From positions 123,363 through 187,362 of the forward strand of contig NZ_JAHWGT010000014.1 of assembly GCF_020873895.1 (NCBI RefSeq): 64,000 bases of DNA, read 5' to 3'. Below the pieces are notes generated by a model. The model made no database searches and had not been told where the DNA came from. It saw nothing but the letters and a program-made list of their open reading frames with translations. This stretch comes from Streptomyces sp. DH12 (GTDB lineage Bacteria > Actinomycetota > Actinomycetes > Streptomycetales > Streptomycetaceae). A program made the position numbers and the translations under genes. Positions 46,113 through 54,090 of this stretch are shown here, piece by piece. Within the stretch, counting starts at the first letter, position 1, and each line of letters starts with the position of its first letter.

Positions 46113-49112
46113 ATGCGGGACACGACCGGCCGGCAGGGCGCGCACGCGGTGAGCGCCCTCGCCGCCGTGTTCCTCCCCGCGGCCCTGCCCCGGGAGGGAC
46201 GCGTCGCCTTCTGGTCCCCCGACGGCGGCCCCCTCCCCCGGGAGGCCCCCGGCCCCCCGGCCACGGAACCGACCCCGCAGGCCGGCGCGCGAGCGCCACA
46301 GGCTCCGCCCGACGGCCCGGTCCCCGCGCCGGCCGCGCGGACCGGCACGCTCACGGTCGTCCGGCCCCGGGGCGGCGGTGCCCGCAGCCACGACGTGCCG
46401 GCCCTGCTGCTGCCCGTCGGGGACGCCCTGCCCCTGCTCGCCGCCGCCCGCCACGACCCGCACGCCCACCCCGCGACGGCCTGCTGGGGCGCCGCCGCCC
46501 TCCACGGCCTGCACCTCGTCGCCCGCGGCCGCCTGCTGCCCGGGCTCACCCCCGACGACCTGGACGCCTGGCGGGCCGGGCCGTTGGACGCCGAGGACAT
46601 CGCCCACCTGCGGGCCGTCGCCGCCGCCCTGCCCCACGAGGGGTACGCCGTCCCCCTGCCGGGCCGCCCGCTCCGGCTGCCCGAGCCGGAGACGCTCGTC
46701 CGGGCCTTCCTCGACGCCGTCGCCGACACCCTCCCGCGTACGCCGGCCGCCGCGTACGCCGCGGGTGCGCCGTTCGCCGCCCGGGAGCCGCAGCGGCTGC
46801 CGGGGGCGCGCGCCTGGGCCGCGGAGGCCGCCGCCGGCATGGACGCGGGCGTCCGCGTCTCGCTGCGCCTGGACCTCTCCTCGTACGACCTCTTCGACCG
46901 CACCGGTGACGACGGCGACAGGGACAGCCACGGCCACGCAGACGGTCACGGCGACGCGGACGGCGATGGCGACGGCCACGGTGGCGGCTCCGGCCGTGGC
47001 GCGGGCACCGAGCGGCGGGCCGCCGCGGCCGTCGTGCAGGTGCACAGCCTCGCCGACCCGGCCCTCGTGGTCGACGCGGCGCCCCTGTGGGCCCCCGGCG
47101 GGGACGAGCACCTCGGCCCGCGCGCCCGCGTCGACGCCGTCCTGGCGCTGCGCCGCGCCGCCAGGGTGTGGCCGCCCCTCGCCCGCCTCCTGGAGCGTCC
47201 GGTGCCCGACGTCCTCGCCCTGTCCGAGGAGGAGCTGTACGAGCTGCTCGGCCCCGCCGCCGCCCGCCTCGACGCCGCCGGCGTGACCGTCCACTGGCCG
47301 CGCGAACTGGCCCGCTCCCTCACCGCCACGGCCGTGGTCCGCCCCGCGCCCGGCTCCGCCACGGACGGCACGGCCTTCTTCGACAGCGGCGAACTGCTCC
47401 GCTTCGACTGGCAGCTCGCCCTCGACGGCGACCCCCTGACCGAGCGCGAGATGGACGCCCTCGCCGAGGCGCACCGGCCCGTCGTACGCCTCCGCGACCG
47501 CTGGGTCGTCGTCGACCCCGCGCTCGTGCGCAAGGCCCGCAAGCGGCAGCTCGGCCTGCTGGAGCCGGTGGACGCCCTCGCCGCCGCGCTCACCGGCACC
47601 GCCGAGGTCGACGGCGAGACGGTCCCGGCCGTGCCCGTCGGCGCCCTGGCGGACCTGCGCGACCGCCTCGTCGCCGGCCCCGCCGCCGGCCCCCCGCCGG
47701 ACGGGCTCGACGCGACGCTGCGCGACTACCAGTTGCGCGGCCTCGCCTGGCTGGACCTGATGACCTCGCTGGGCCTCGGCGGCTGCCTCGCCGACGACAT
47801 GGGCCTCGGCAAGACGATCACGTTGATCGCGCTGCACCTGCGCCGTGCCCGCCGCGAGCCGACCCTCGTCGTCTGCCCCGCCTCCCTGCTCGGCAACTGG
47901 CAGCGCGAGATCCACCGCTTCGCCCCCGGCGTCCCCGTGCGCCGCTACCACGGCGCCGGCCGGACCCTGGAGGGCGCCGAGGGCGGCTTCGTCCTCACCA
48001 CGTACGGCACGATGCGCACCAGCGCCGGCCGGCTCGCCGCCCAGCCGTGGGGCATGGTCGTCGCCGACGAGGCGCAGCACGTGAAGAACCCCTTCTCCGC
48101 CACGGCGAAGGCACTGCGCACCATCCCCGCGCCCGCCCGGGTCGCCCTCACCGGCACCCCCGTCGAGAACAACCTCTCCGAGCTGTGGGCCCTGCTCGAC
48201 TGGACGACCCCCGGGCTCCTCGGCCCCCTCAAGGCGTTCCGCGCCCGCCACGCCCGCGCCGTGGAGAACAACGAGGAGCTCGGGTACGACGAGGCGGTCG
48301 AGCGGCTCGCCCGGCTCGTACGGCCCTTCCTGCTGCGCCGCCGCAAGTCCGACCCGGGGATCGTGCCGGAGCTGCCGCCCAAGACCGAGTCGGACCACCC
48401 CGTCCCCCTCACCCGCGAGCAGGCCTCCCTCTACGAGGCGGTCGTCCGGGAGACCATGGACGTCGTCGCCGGCGCCGAGGGCATGGCCCGGCGCGGCCTG
48501 ATCATGAAGCTGCTCACCTCCCTGAAGCAGATCTGCAACCACCCGGCGCAGTACCTGAAGGAGGAGCCGACGCGCCTCGCCGGCCGCTCAGGGAAGCTCG
48601 CCCTCCTCGACGAGCTCCTGGACACCGTGCTGACGGAGGACGGCGCGGTCCTCGTCTTCACCCAGTACGTCGCCATGGCCCGCCTCCTGACGGCCCACCT
48701 GGCCGCCCGCGGCGTCCCCTCCCAGTTGCTGCACGGCGGTACGCCGGTCGCCGAGCGCGAGCGGATGGTCGACCGGTTCCAGTCCGGTGACGTCCCGGTC
48801 TTCGTGCTCTCCCTGAAGGCCGCGGGCACCGGCCTCAACCTCACCCGCGCCGGACACGTCGTCCACTACGACCGCTGGTGGAACCCGGCCGTCGAGGAGC
48901 AGGCCACCGACCGCGCCTACCGCATCGGCCAGACCCAGCCCGTCCAGGTCCACCGGCTGATCGCCGAGGGCACCGTCGAGGACCGCATCGCGGAGCTGCT
49001 CGCCGGCAAGCGCGCCCTCGCCGACGCCGTCCTCGGCTCCGGAGAGGCCGCCCTCACCGAGCTGACCGACCGGGAACTGGCCGACCTGGTGTCCCTGAGG
49101 AGGCCGTCGTGA
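46113..49112 (+). CDS. SNF2-family helicase/translocase
   Basis: This is a 999-residue Swi2/Snf2 ATPase. The N-terminal 520 residues are the actinobacterial helicase-associated (SNF2_assoc) region, including a 34-residue Asp/Gly/His-rich insert at about 267-300. The motor has ADDMGLGKT (from 560), DEAQ (652-655), LTGTPVENNLSELWALLDW, and in the second lobe GTGLNLT, HYDRWWNPAVE and RAYRIGQ. ATG 46113 follows GAGGTGAGGGAG. The stop overlaps the SWIM gene (GTGA). The pair is common in actinobacteria. A role in DNA repair or chromosome remodelling is inferred from the family. Confidence 0.95.
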   Translation: MRDTTGRQGAHAVSALAAVFLPAALPREGRVAFWSPDGGPLPREAPGPPATEPTPQAGARAPQAPPDGPVPAPAARTGTLTVVRPRGGGARSHDVPALLLPVGDALPLLAAARHDPHAHPATACWGAAALHGLHLVARGRLLPGLTPDDLDAWRAGPLDAEDIAHLRAVAAALPHEGYAVPLPGRPLRLPEPETLVRAFLDAVADTLPRTPAAAYAAGAPFAAREPQRLPGARAWAAEAAAGMDAGVRVSLRLDLSSYDLFDRTGDDGDRDSHGHADGHGDADGDGDGHGGGSGRGAGTERRAAAAVVQVHSLADPALVVDAAPLWAPGGDEHLGPRARVDAVLALRRAARVWPPLARLLERPVPDVLALSEEELYELLGPAAARLDAAGVTVHWPRELARSLTATAVVRPAPGSATDGTAFFDSGELLRFDWQLALDGDPLTEREMDALAEAHRPVVRLRDRWVVVDPALVRKARKRQLGLLEPVDALAAALTGTAEVDGETVPAVPVGALADLRDRLVAGPAAGPPPDGLDATLRDYQLRGLAWLDLMTSLGLGGCLADDMGLGKTITLIALHLRRARREPTLVVCPASLLGNWQREIHRFAPGVPVRRYHGAGRTLEGAEGGFVLTTYGTMRTSAGRLAAQPWGMVVADEAQHVKNPFSATAKALRTIPAPARVALTGTPVENNLSELWALLDWTTPGLLGPLKAFRARHARAVENNEELGYDEAVERLARLVRPFLLRRRKSDPGIVPELPPKTESDHPVPLTREQASLYEAVVRETMDVVAGAEGMARRGLIMKLLTSLKQICNHPAQYLKEEPTRLAGRSGKLALLDELLDTVLTEDGAVLVFTQYVAMARLLTAHLAARGVPSQLLHGGTPVAERERMVDRFQSGDVPVFVLSLKAAGTGLNLTRAGHVVHYDRWWNPAVEEQATDRAYRIGQTQPVQVHRLIAEGTVEDRIAELLAGKRALADAVLGSGEAALTELTDRELADLVSLRRPS

Positions 49113-50392
49113 CCCCCCGCCCGGACCCGCGCCGCGCCCGCGCCGGAGCCCGCGGCCCGCAGCCCCGCCACGACGACCGGCGCCGCACCTTCCCGCGGCT
49201 CCCGTCCGTCGGCGGCGGGGACGGCGCGTTCGCCGCCACCTGGTGGGGCAACGCCTGGGTGGCCGCGCTGGAGGCGACCGCCCTCGACCCCGCCCGGCTG
49301 GCCCGCGGCCGCGCCTACGCCGGCCGCGGTCTCGTCGACGCGATCACGGTCACCCCCGGCCGCGTCACCGCCTACGTCCACGGCAGCCGCGCCCGCCCCT
49401 ACCGCACGCAGATCCGCCTGCGCGTCCTCGGGGACGACGACTGGCAGACGTTCCTGGACGCCGCCGCGGCCCGCCCCGACCACATGGCCGCGCTCCTCGA
49501 CAAGGACGTCCCGCACGCCCTCGCCGACCGCACCGACCTCCTGCCGCACGCCGGCGACCTGATCCCCGACTGCTCCTGCCCCGACGACGGCTACCCCTGC
49601 AAGCACGCCGCCGCCCTCTGCTACCAGGCGGCCCGGCTCCTCGACGAGGACCCCTTCACCCTCTTCCTCATGCGCGGCCGAGGCGAGCAGGAGATCCTCG
49701 CCGCGCTCGGCCACCGCAGCGCCGCCCGCTCGGCCGCCGAGACCGCCGCCGCGCCCCCGCCGCCCGTACCGGCCGTCCCCGCGCGCGACGCCGTCGGCGC
49801 GGTGCCCGCGGCGCTGCCCCCGCCGCTGCCGCCCCCGGACCGCCCCGGCCGACCGCCCGCCTACCCGGAGGCCCCCGGCGCGCCCGACCCGCTCGCCCTG
49901 GAGCTCCTCGCCACCGAGGCGGCCGCCCGCGCCCACGCGCACCTGACGACCGGCCGTGACCCCGTCGCCGACCTCACACCCTGGCAGGACGCCGTCCGGC
50001 TGGCCGCCGCCCACCCCGGGTCCGGGCTCACCGCCTCCACCCGCGCCCTGTACCGCGACCTCGCAGCCGCCCTGGACCGCGGCCCCGCCGAGCTGGCACG
50101 GGCCGTCGCCGCGTGGCGGCAGGGCGGCCCCGCCGGGCTGGCCGTGCTGGAGGAGCCGTGGGACCCGCCCGCCGGCCCCTTCGACCGGGCGCGCCCCGCC
50201 CTGACCGCCGCGGACTTCCCGCACTTCCGCCCCTGGCGCAACCGCCTGTCCACCTCCGGCCTCCAGCTCCGCTACGGCCGCGACGGCCTCTGGTACGGCT
50301 ACGAGTCCGACACCGGCCGGGAGGACTGGTGGCCGCGCGGCACCCCCGACGCCGACCCGGTGGGCGCTCTCGCCCAACTCCTCGGCACGTGA
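49109..50392 (+). CDS. SWIM zinc-finger protein
   Basis: This 427-residue protein starts at GTG 49109 with GAGGAGG upstream, overlapping the helicase stop. The family phrase ATWWGNAWVAALE opens the conserved part. The SWIM finger is Cys155-x-Cys157-x6-Cys164-x-His166 (DCSCPDDGYPCKHAAALCY). A Pro/Ala-rich linker (about 215-260) leads to a helical C-terminal domain ending PHFRPWRNRLSTSGLQL. SWIM domains bind DNA or proteins, and this one probably works with the coupled SNF2 motor. Confidence 0.93.
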   Translation: MTPRPDPRRARAGARGPQPRHDDRRRTFPRLPSVGGGDGAFAATWWGNAWVAALEATALDPARLARGRAYAGRGLVDAITVTPGRVTAYVHGSRARPYRTQIRLRVLGDDDWQTFLDAAAARPDHMAALLDKDVPHALADRTDLLPHAGDLIPDCSCPDDGYPCKHAAALCYQAARLLDEDPFTLFLMRGRGEQEILAALGHRSAARSAAETAAAPPPPVPAVPARDAVGAVPAALPPPLPPPDRPGRPPAYPEAPGAPDPLALELLATEAAARAHAHLTTGRDPVADLTPWQDAVRLAAAHPGSGLTASTRALYRDLAAALDRGPAELARAVAAWRQGGPAGLAVLEEPWDPPAGPFDRARPALTAADFPHFRPWRNRLSTSGLQLRYGRDGLWYGYESDTGREDWWPRGTPDADPVGALAQLLGT

Positions 50393-50396
50393 CCGG

Positions 50397-50402
50397 TAGG
50401 CT
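50397..50402 (+). promoter_or_regulatory. -10 hexamer TAGGCT of small-protein gene
   Basis: TAGGCT predicts transcription from about 50409, giving a 27-nt leader with an AGGGGGCA ribosome site before the start at 50436. The following gene is thus likely not dependent on the helicase operon. Confidence 0.45.
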
Positions 50403-50435
50403 GCGTCGACTACCGGCGATCGACCGCAGGGGGCA

Positions 50436-50876
50436 GTGGTGGAAGCGGAGTTGACGGCGCTGGCCGCGGCGGGGGCGAGCGCCCTCGTCCAGCAGATGGT
50501 CGGCGAGGCGTGGGAGCAGACCAGGGTCCGGGTGGCCGCGTTCCTCGCCCGCGGCTCCGGCCGCGACGCGGTCGCGATCGACGGCGAACTGGAGGAGGCG
50601 CGCGCCGACCTCGTCGACGCCGAGGCATCCGGCAGCCCGGACGCGCGCGCCGAGGCGCTCACCGAGTGGCGCGGCCGTATGCGCCGCGCCCTGCGCAACG
50701 ACCCGCGGGCGGCGCAGGAGCTGCGGGCGCTCCTCGCGGAGTTGGGCGACGGAGGGCCCGCCGCCCGGCAGGTCGTCGAGACGCACAACCACATCAGCGG
50801 GGGCACGTACCACAGCACGGTCATCCAGGCGGGCAGCGTCGGCAGGGTCGACCACGGAGGCACGCAGCCCGGGTGA
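50436..50876 (+). CDS. Small helical protein with C-terminal glycine-rich amyloid-like motif
   Basis: This is a protein of 146 residues, or 145 if the second GTG at 50439 is used. Residues 1-105 are predicted helical and charged. After a Gly/Pro turn the C-terminus reads ETHNHISGGTYHSTVIQAGS (115-134). I do not recognise a named family. In my recollection, similar N-x-I-SGG-x-VIQAG endings occur in actinobacterial proteins tied to NLR-type and effector-associated systems, where they are proposed amyloid signalling (RHIM-like) motifs. No STAND ATPase or cell-death effector is next to it here. The gene has good codon bias. Confidence 0.7.
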   Translation: MVEAELTALAAAGASALVQQMVGEAWEQTRVRVAAFLARGSGRDAVAIDGELEEARADLVDAEASGSPDARAEALTEWRGRMRRALRNDPRAAQELRALLAELGDGGPAARQVVETHNHISGGTYHSTVIQAGSVGRVDHGGTQPG

Positions 50877-50915
50877 CCGGCTCCGGGACCGCCCCGGCCC
50901 GGCCCGGCCCCATCC

Positions 50916-50985
50916 GATCCGATGCGATCCGACGGGATCGGACGCGACCGGGTGGGACCGGGCGGGACCGGACCCGACCGGTCCG
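50916..50985. repeat. Seven degenerate 10-bp repeats in helical phase
   Basis: Seven consecutive decamers begin GATC or GACC: GATCCGATGC, GATCCGACGG, GATCGGACGC, GACCGGGTGG, GACCGGGCGG, GACCGGACCC and GACCGGTCCG. The first three have GATCSG, the last four GACCGG. The 10-bp period places the same face of the helix forward each time. Confidence 0.85.
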
Positions 50986-51101
50986 GCCGCACCCGGACCC
51001 ACCCGTCCGGGCCATCGGGCGTCACCCGCAAGAGCGGCGAACGTGGAGGCCATGTGAAAGATCGATTATTCGTCGCTCGATGGGGTGAAAGCGGCACGCC
51101 A

Positions 51102-51130
51102 CATAACCGGCGCAGGTGCCGACGCGTTAA
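51102..51130 (+). promoter_or_regulatory. sigma-BldN-like promoter of chaplin gene
   Basis: CATAAC (51102-51107), a 17-nt spacer and CGTTAA (51125-51130) each match the published sigma-BldN elements (CGTAAC, N16, CGTTGA) at 5 of 6 bases. Chaplin genes are known targets of BldN. The predicted 5' UTR is about 40 nt. Confidence 0.5.
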
Positions 51131-51178
51131 CCGGGATGCGGGCGAGTGCCCGTGAACGTCTCCGGAAGGCAGGAAGCC

Positions 51179-51961
51179 ATGCGGCACACTCGCCGAAATG
51201 GTCTGGTCACTCTGATGGCCACGGGCGGCGCGCTCGCGCTGGCCGTCGGTGCGGCGCACGCCGACGCCGACGCGTCCGGCGTCGCGGCCGAATCCCCGGG
51301 GGTGATCTCCGGCAACGCGGTCCAGTTGCCGGTGGACGTCCCGGTCAACGTCTGCGGCAACACCGTGAACGTGGTCGGCCTCCTCAACCCCGCGGCGGGG
51401 AACACCTGCGCCAACAAGGGCGCCAAGGGCTCCAAGGACTCGTCGCACGGCGCGCACAAGGACCGGCCCGGCTCCGCCCACGGCGGCCACGGCGGCGCCC
51501 CGGGCACCCATGGCGGGGGGAACGGCGGCGGCGCCGACGCCGACGCCGCGATGGTGGGTTCACCCGGCGTCATCACCGGCAACGGCGTCCAGCTCCCCTT
51601 CGACCTGCCGGTCAACGTCTCGGGCAACTCGGTGAGCGTCGTCGGCCTGCTCAACCCGGCGTTCGGCAACCACTCCAGCAACAACGGCGCCAAGCCGCCG
51701 CAGGTCGTCACGCCCCCGAAGCCCGAGGAGCCCACGGCGCCGCCGAAGGGCGACAAGCCGGTCGTACCGCCGGCGCCGGAGCAGGAGCCCGAGCCCGCCC
51801 CGGCCGCGCCCGCGCCGGCCCCCGCCCCGGCCGCCGACGGCCCGTCGCTCGCCCTCACCGGCGCCGGCGACCTCGCCGGCCTGGCCGTGCCCGCCGCCGG
51901 CATGCTCCTCGCCGGGGCGCTGCTCTACCGCCGCTTCCGCCCCACGGCCGAGCGCGCCTGA
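51179..51961 (+). CDS. Long chaplin with two chaplin domains and sortase signal
   Basis: This is a 260-residue secreted surface protein that should coat aerial hyphae. ATG 51179 begins a signal peptide (MRHTRRNGLVTLMATGGALALAVGAAHA split across about 28 residues). Chaplin domain 1 is at about 38-79, with the Cys59/Cys77 pair. A His/Gly-rich linker follows (about 88-120), then domain 2 at about 128-168, in which both cysteines are Ser (148 and 166). A Pro/Glu/Ala wall-spanning stretch leads to LALTG (224-228), a hydrophobic helix and RRFRPTAERA, a class E sortase signal. Two GGAAG-type ribosome sites precede the start. It resembles ChpA/B/C. Confidence 0.95.
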   Translation: MRHTRRNGLVTLMATGGALALAVGAAHADADASGVAAESPGVISGNAVQLPVDVPVNVCGNTVNVVGLLNPAAGNTCANKGAKGSKDSSHGAHKDRPGSAHGGHGGAPGTHGGGNGGGADADAAMVGSPGVITGNGVQLPFDLPVNVSGNSVSVVGLLNPAFGNHSSNNGAKPPQVVTPPKPEEPTAPPKGDKPVVPPAPEQEPEPAPAAPAPAPAPAADGPSLALTGAGDLAGLAVPAAGMLLAGALLYRRFRPTAERA

Positions 51962-52016
51962 CCACCCGTCCCACCCGTCCCGCCGGCGCGGGAAGGGTCG
52001 CGGGCCGCACGCCGGT

Positions 52017-52676
52017 TCACCGCCGCCAGGACGCCAGTACCGCCTCGACGGCCGGTGCCACCCGCGCGCGGGCCTGGCGGCGCGGGACCCCCGCCGCGAG
52101 CAGCGCGTCGTACTCCGTGTCGCAGTGCCGCACCGAGGCCCGCACCGCCGCCGTGACGGCGCCCTCGTCCAGGGCCCGTCCCGCCGCCGTACGGCCGACG
52201 CGGCCGCTGCCGCGGGCCGAGGCGTGCGCGGCGATCTCCGCGGCCCGGTCGGCCGGGCACCCGGGGAACAGGCGCCGGACCTCCGCGCCGAACGCGGCGG
52301 TGAAGCGGGCGTCCCACGACGCCCGGCGCACCGCGTCCCTGGCCCGGCGGCGGGCCCTCGCCTCGGCGTCGACCAGGCAGGCGGCCTCCGCCCGGGCCAG
52401 GGCCGCCTCCTCCACGAGGATGCCCTGGCGCTCGTAGCGCGTACGGCGCCGGTCGTGCCGGACGACCACCGCCCACACCTCGCCGGCCTCCCGGGCCCTT
52501 CGGGTGAGCGCGGAGTCACCGCGCGGCAGGTAGACCAGGTGCCCCAGGTCCACGCAGTCCAGGCAGAGGGGCACCGCACACCTCAGCACCATCCGCCGCA
52601 GCGGACCCCTGCGGCACTCCGCGCAGTGCGCGCGGGGTCGCCGCGGTTCGACGACCACGACCGGTTCACGCGGCAC
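52017..52676 (-). CDS. DUF2293 domain protein with N-terminal Cys cluster
   Basis: This 219-residue protein begins with GTG 52676. The N-terminus has CAEC, then a second cluster with Cys33 and CLDC near 38-41, which could bind zinc. The C-terminal half is DUF2293: RLFPGCPADRAAEIAAHAS, then GSGRVGRTAAGRALDEGAV. The function of DUF2293 is unknown. The gene lies 118 nt behind the aminotransferase on the same strand and is convergent with the chaplin gene. Confidence 0.85.
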   Translation of the reverse strand: MPREPVVVVEPRRPRAHCAECRRGPLRRMVLRCAVPLCLDCVDLGHLVYLPRGDSALTRRAREAGEVWAVVVRHDRRRTRYERQGILVEEAALARAEAACLVDAEARARRRARDAVRRASWDARFTAAFGAEVRRLFPGCPADRAAEIAAHASARGSGRVGRTAAGRALDEGAVTAAVRASVRHCDTEYDALLAAGVPRRQARARVAPAVEAVLASWRR

Positions 52677-52752
52677 GGCACCTCACCACCCCCGCCGAAC
52701 GCTCCCACGTCGGTGGGGTTGTGCCCGCCGGGCGGCCGCCCCGAAACGACGG

Positions 52753-52789
52753 CGCCGGGCGGGCGTTCCCCCGCGTCGGGTGCCCGGCG
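52753..52789 (-). terminator. Hairpin after aminotransferase gene
   Basis: CGCCGGGC (52753-52760) pairs with GCCCGGCG (52782-52789) around a 21-nt loop, just beyond the stop on the minus strand. It is weaker than the other terminators here. Confidence 0.45.
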
Positions 52790-52794
52790 GGCGG

Positions 52795-54006
52795 CTACTG
52801 CCGGTAGCCGCCGAGGAAGCGCCCGATCCGGCTGATCGCCGCGTCCAGGTCGTCGGCGTGCGGCAGCGTCAGGATCCGGAAGTGGTCGGGGCGCGGCCAG
52901 TTGAAGCCGGTGCCCTGCACCACCTGGATCTTCTCCCGCAGCAGCAGGTCCAGGACGAACTTCTCGTCGTCGTGGATCGGGTGCACCTTCGGGTCGATGC
53001 GCGGGAACGCGTAGAGGGCGCCGCGGGGCTTGACGCAGGAGACCCCCGGGATCTCGTTCAGCTTCTCCCAGGCCAGCAGCCGCTGTTCGTGCAGCCTGCC
53101 GCCGGGCGCGGTCAGTTCGTCGATGGACTGCCGGCCGCCGAGCGCGGCCTGGATGGCGTACTGCGCCGGGGCGTTGGGGCACAGCCGCATGGAGGCGAGC
53201 ATGGTCAGCCCCTCCAGGTAGTCCCGCGCGTGCTGCTTCGGCCCGCTGACGACCAGCCAGCCGGAGCGGAAGCCGGCCACGCGGTACGTCTTGGACAGGC
53301 CGCCGAAGGTGAGGACGACCAGGTCGGGGGCGAGCGAGCCGGCCGGGTGGTGGACCGCGTCGTCGTACACGATGCGGTCGTAGATCTCGTCGGCGAAGAC
53401 CATCAGCTGGTGCCGGCGGGCCAGGTCGAGGATGCCCTCGACCACCTCGCGCGGGTAGACGGCGCCGGTGGGGTTGTTCGGGTTGATGATCACGACGGCC
53501 CGGGTGCGGTCGGTGATCTTCGCGGCCATGTCGTCCAGGTCCGGGTACCAGTCGGCCGACTCGTCGCACACGTAGTGCACCGCCCGCCCCCCGGCCAGCG
53601 TGGTCGCCGCTGTCCAGAGCGGGAAGTCGGGCGCCGGGACGAGCACCTCGTCACCGTCCTCCACCAGCGCCTGGACGGCCATGGAGACCAGCTCGGAGAC
53701 GCCGTTGCCGAGGTAGACGTCGTCCACGTCGATCCCGGTGAGGCCCATGGACTGGTAGCGCTGGACCACCGCGCGGCGGGCGGACAGGATGCCGCGCGAG
53801 TCGGTGTAGCCGTGGGCGCGGGGCAGCATCCGGATCATGTCCTGGAGGATCTCCTCCGGCGCCTCGAACCCGAAGAGGGCCGGGTTGCCGGTGTTCAGGC
53901 GCAGGACGGTGTGGCCCGCCTCCTCCAGCGCGTTCGCGTGTTCGATCACCGGGCCCCGGATCTCGTAGCAGACCTCGCTCAACTTGCTCGACTGCCGGAA
54001 CTCCAT
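52795..54006 (-). CDS. AlaA-like pyridoxal-phosphate aminotransferase
   Basis: This 403-residue class I aminotransferase is close in pattern to E. coli AlaA (YfbQ), which makes alanine from pyruvate and glutamate. MEFRQSSKLSEVCYEIRGPV is the typical start, with GGGGAGG upstream. NPNNPTGAVY, FADEIYDRIVYD and the PLP lysine in FGGLSKTYRVAGFRSGW are intact, and the substrate Arg is in FRILTLPH. The promoter region is shared with a divergent HxlR regulator, which probably controls it. Glutamate from GOGAT at the start of the window is a likely amino donor. Confidence 0.93.
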   Translation of the reverse strand: MEFRQSSKLSEVCYEIRGPVIEHANALEEAGHTVLRLNTGNPALFGFEAPEEILQDMIRMLPRAHGYTDSRGILSARRAVVQRYQSMGLTGIDVDDVYLGNGVSELVSMAVQALVEDGDEVLVPAPDFPLWTAATTLAGGRAVHYVCDESADWYPDLDDMAAKITDRTRAVVIINPNNPTGAVYPREVVEGILDLARRHQLMVFADEIYDRIVYDDAVHHPAGSLAPDLVVLTFGGLSKTYRVAGFRSGWLVVSGPKQHARDYLEGLTMLASMRLCPNAPAQYAIQAALGGRQSIDELTAPGGRLHEQRLLAWEKLNEIPGVSCVKPRGALYAFPRIDPKVHPIHDDEKFVLDLLLREKIQVVQGTGFNWPRPDHFRILTLPHADDLDAAISRIGRFLGGYRQ

Positions 54007-54033
54007 AAGGCGACCTCCCCGGAAACGGTGTTG

Positions 54034-54068
54034 CTTGGTTTTACCAAGTGAGAGCTTGGAAAGTCCAA
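54034..54068. promoter_or_regulatory. Two inverted repeats in aminotransferase/HxlR divergent promoter
   Basis: CTTGG-TTTTA-CCAAG (54034-54048) and TTGGA-AAG-TCCAA (54056-54068) lie between the divergent starts. The second overlaps the probable -35 of the HxlR gene. They are candidate binding sites for the HxlR protein. Confidence 0.5.
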
Positions 54069-54077
54069 CAAGACGTC

Positions 54078-54083
54078 TAGACT
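54078..54083 (+). promoter_or_regulatory. -10 hexamer TAGACT, leaderless start of HxlR gene
   Basis: TAGACT ends 7 nt before ATG 54091. CTTGGA (54055-54060) lies 17 nt upstream as a -35 element. Confidence 0.6.
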
Positions 54084-54090
54084 GCGTCGC

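Noticed and set aside
51085-52437. 450-residue plus-strand frame over the chaplin gene
   Set aside because: The chaplin frame has a signal peptide, two chaplin motifs and a sortase signal. The other frame is Arg/Gly noise.
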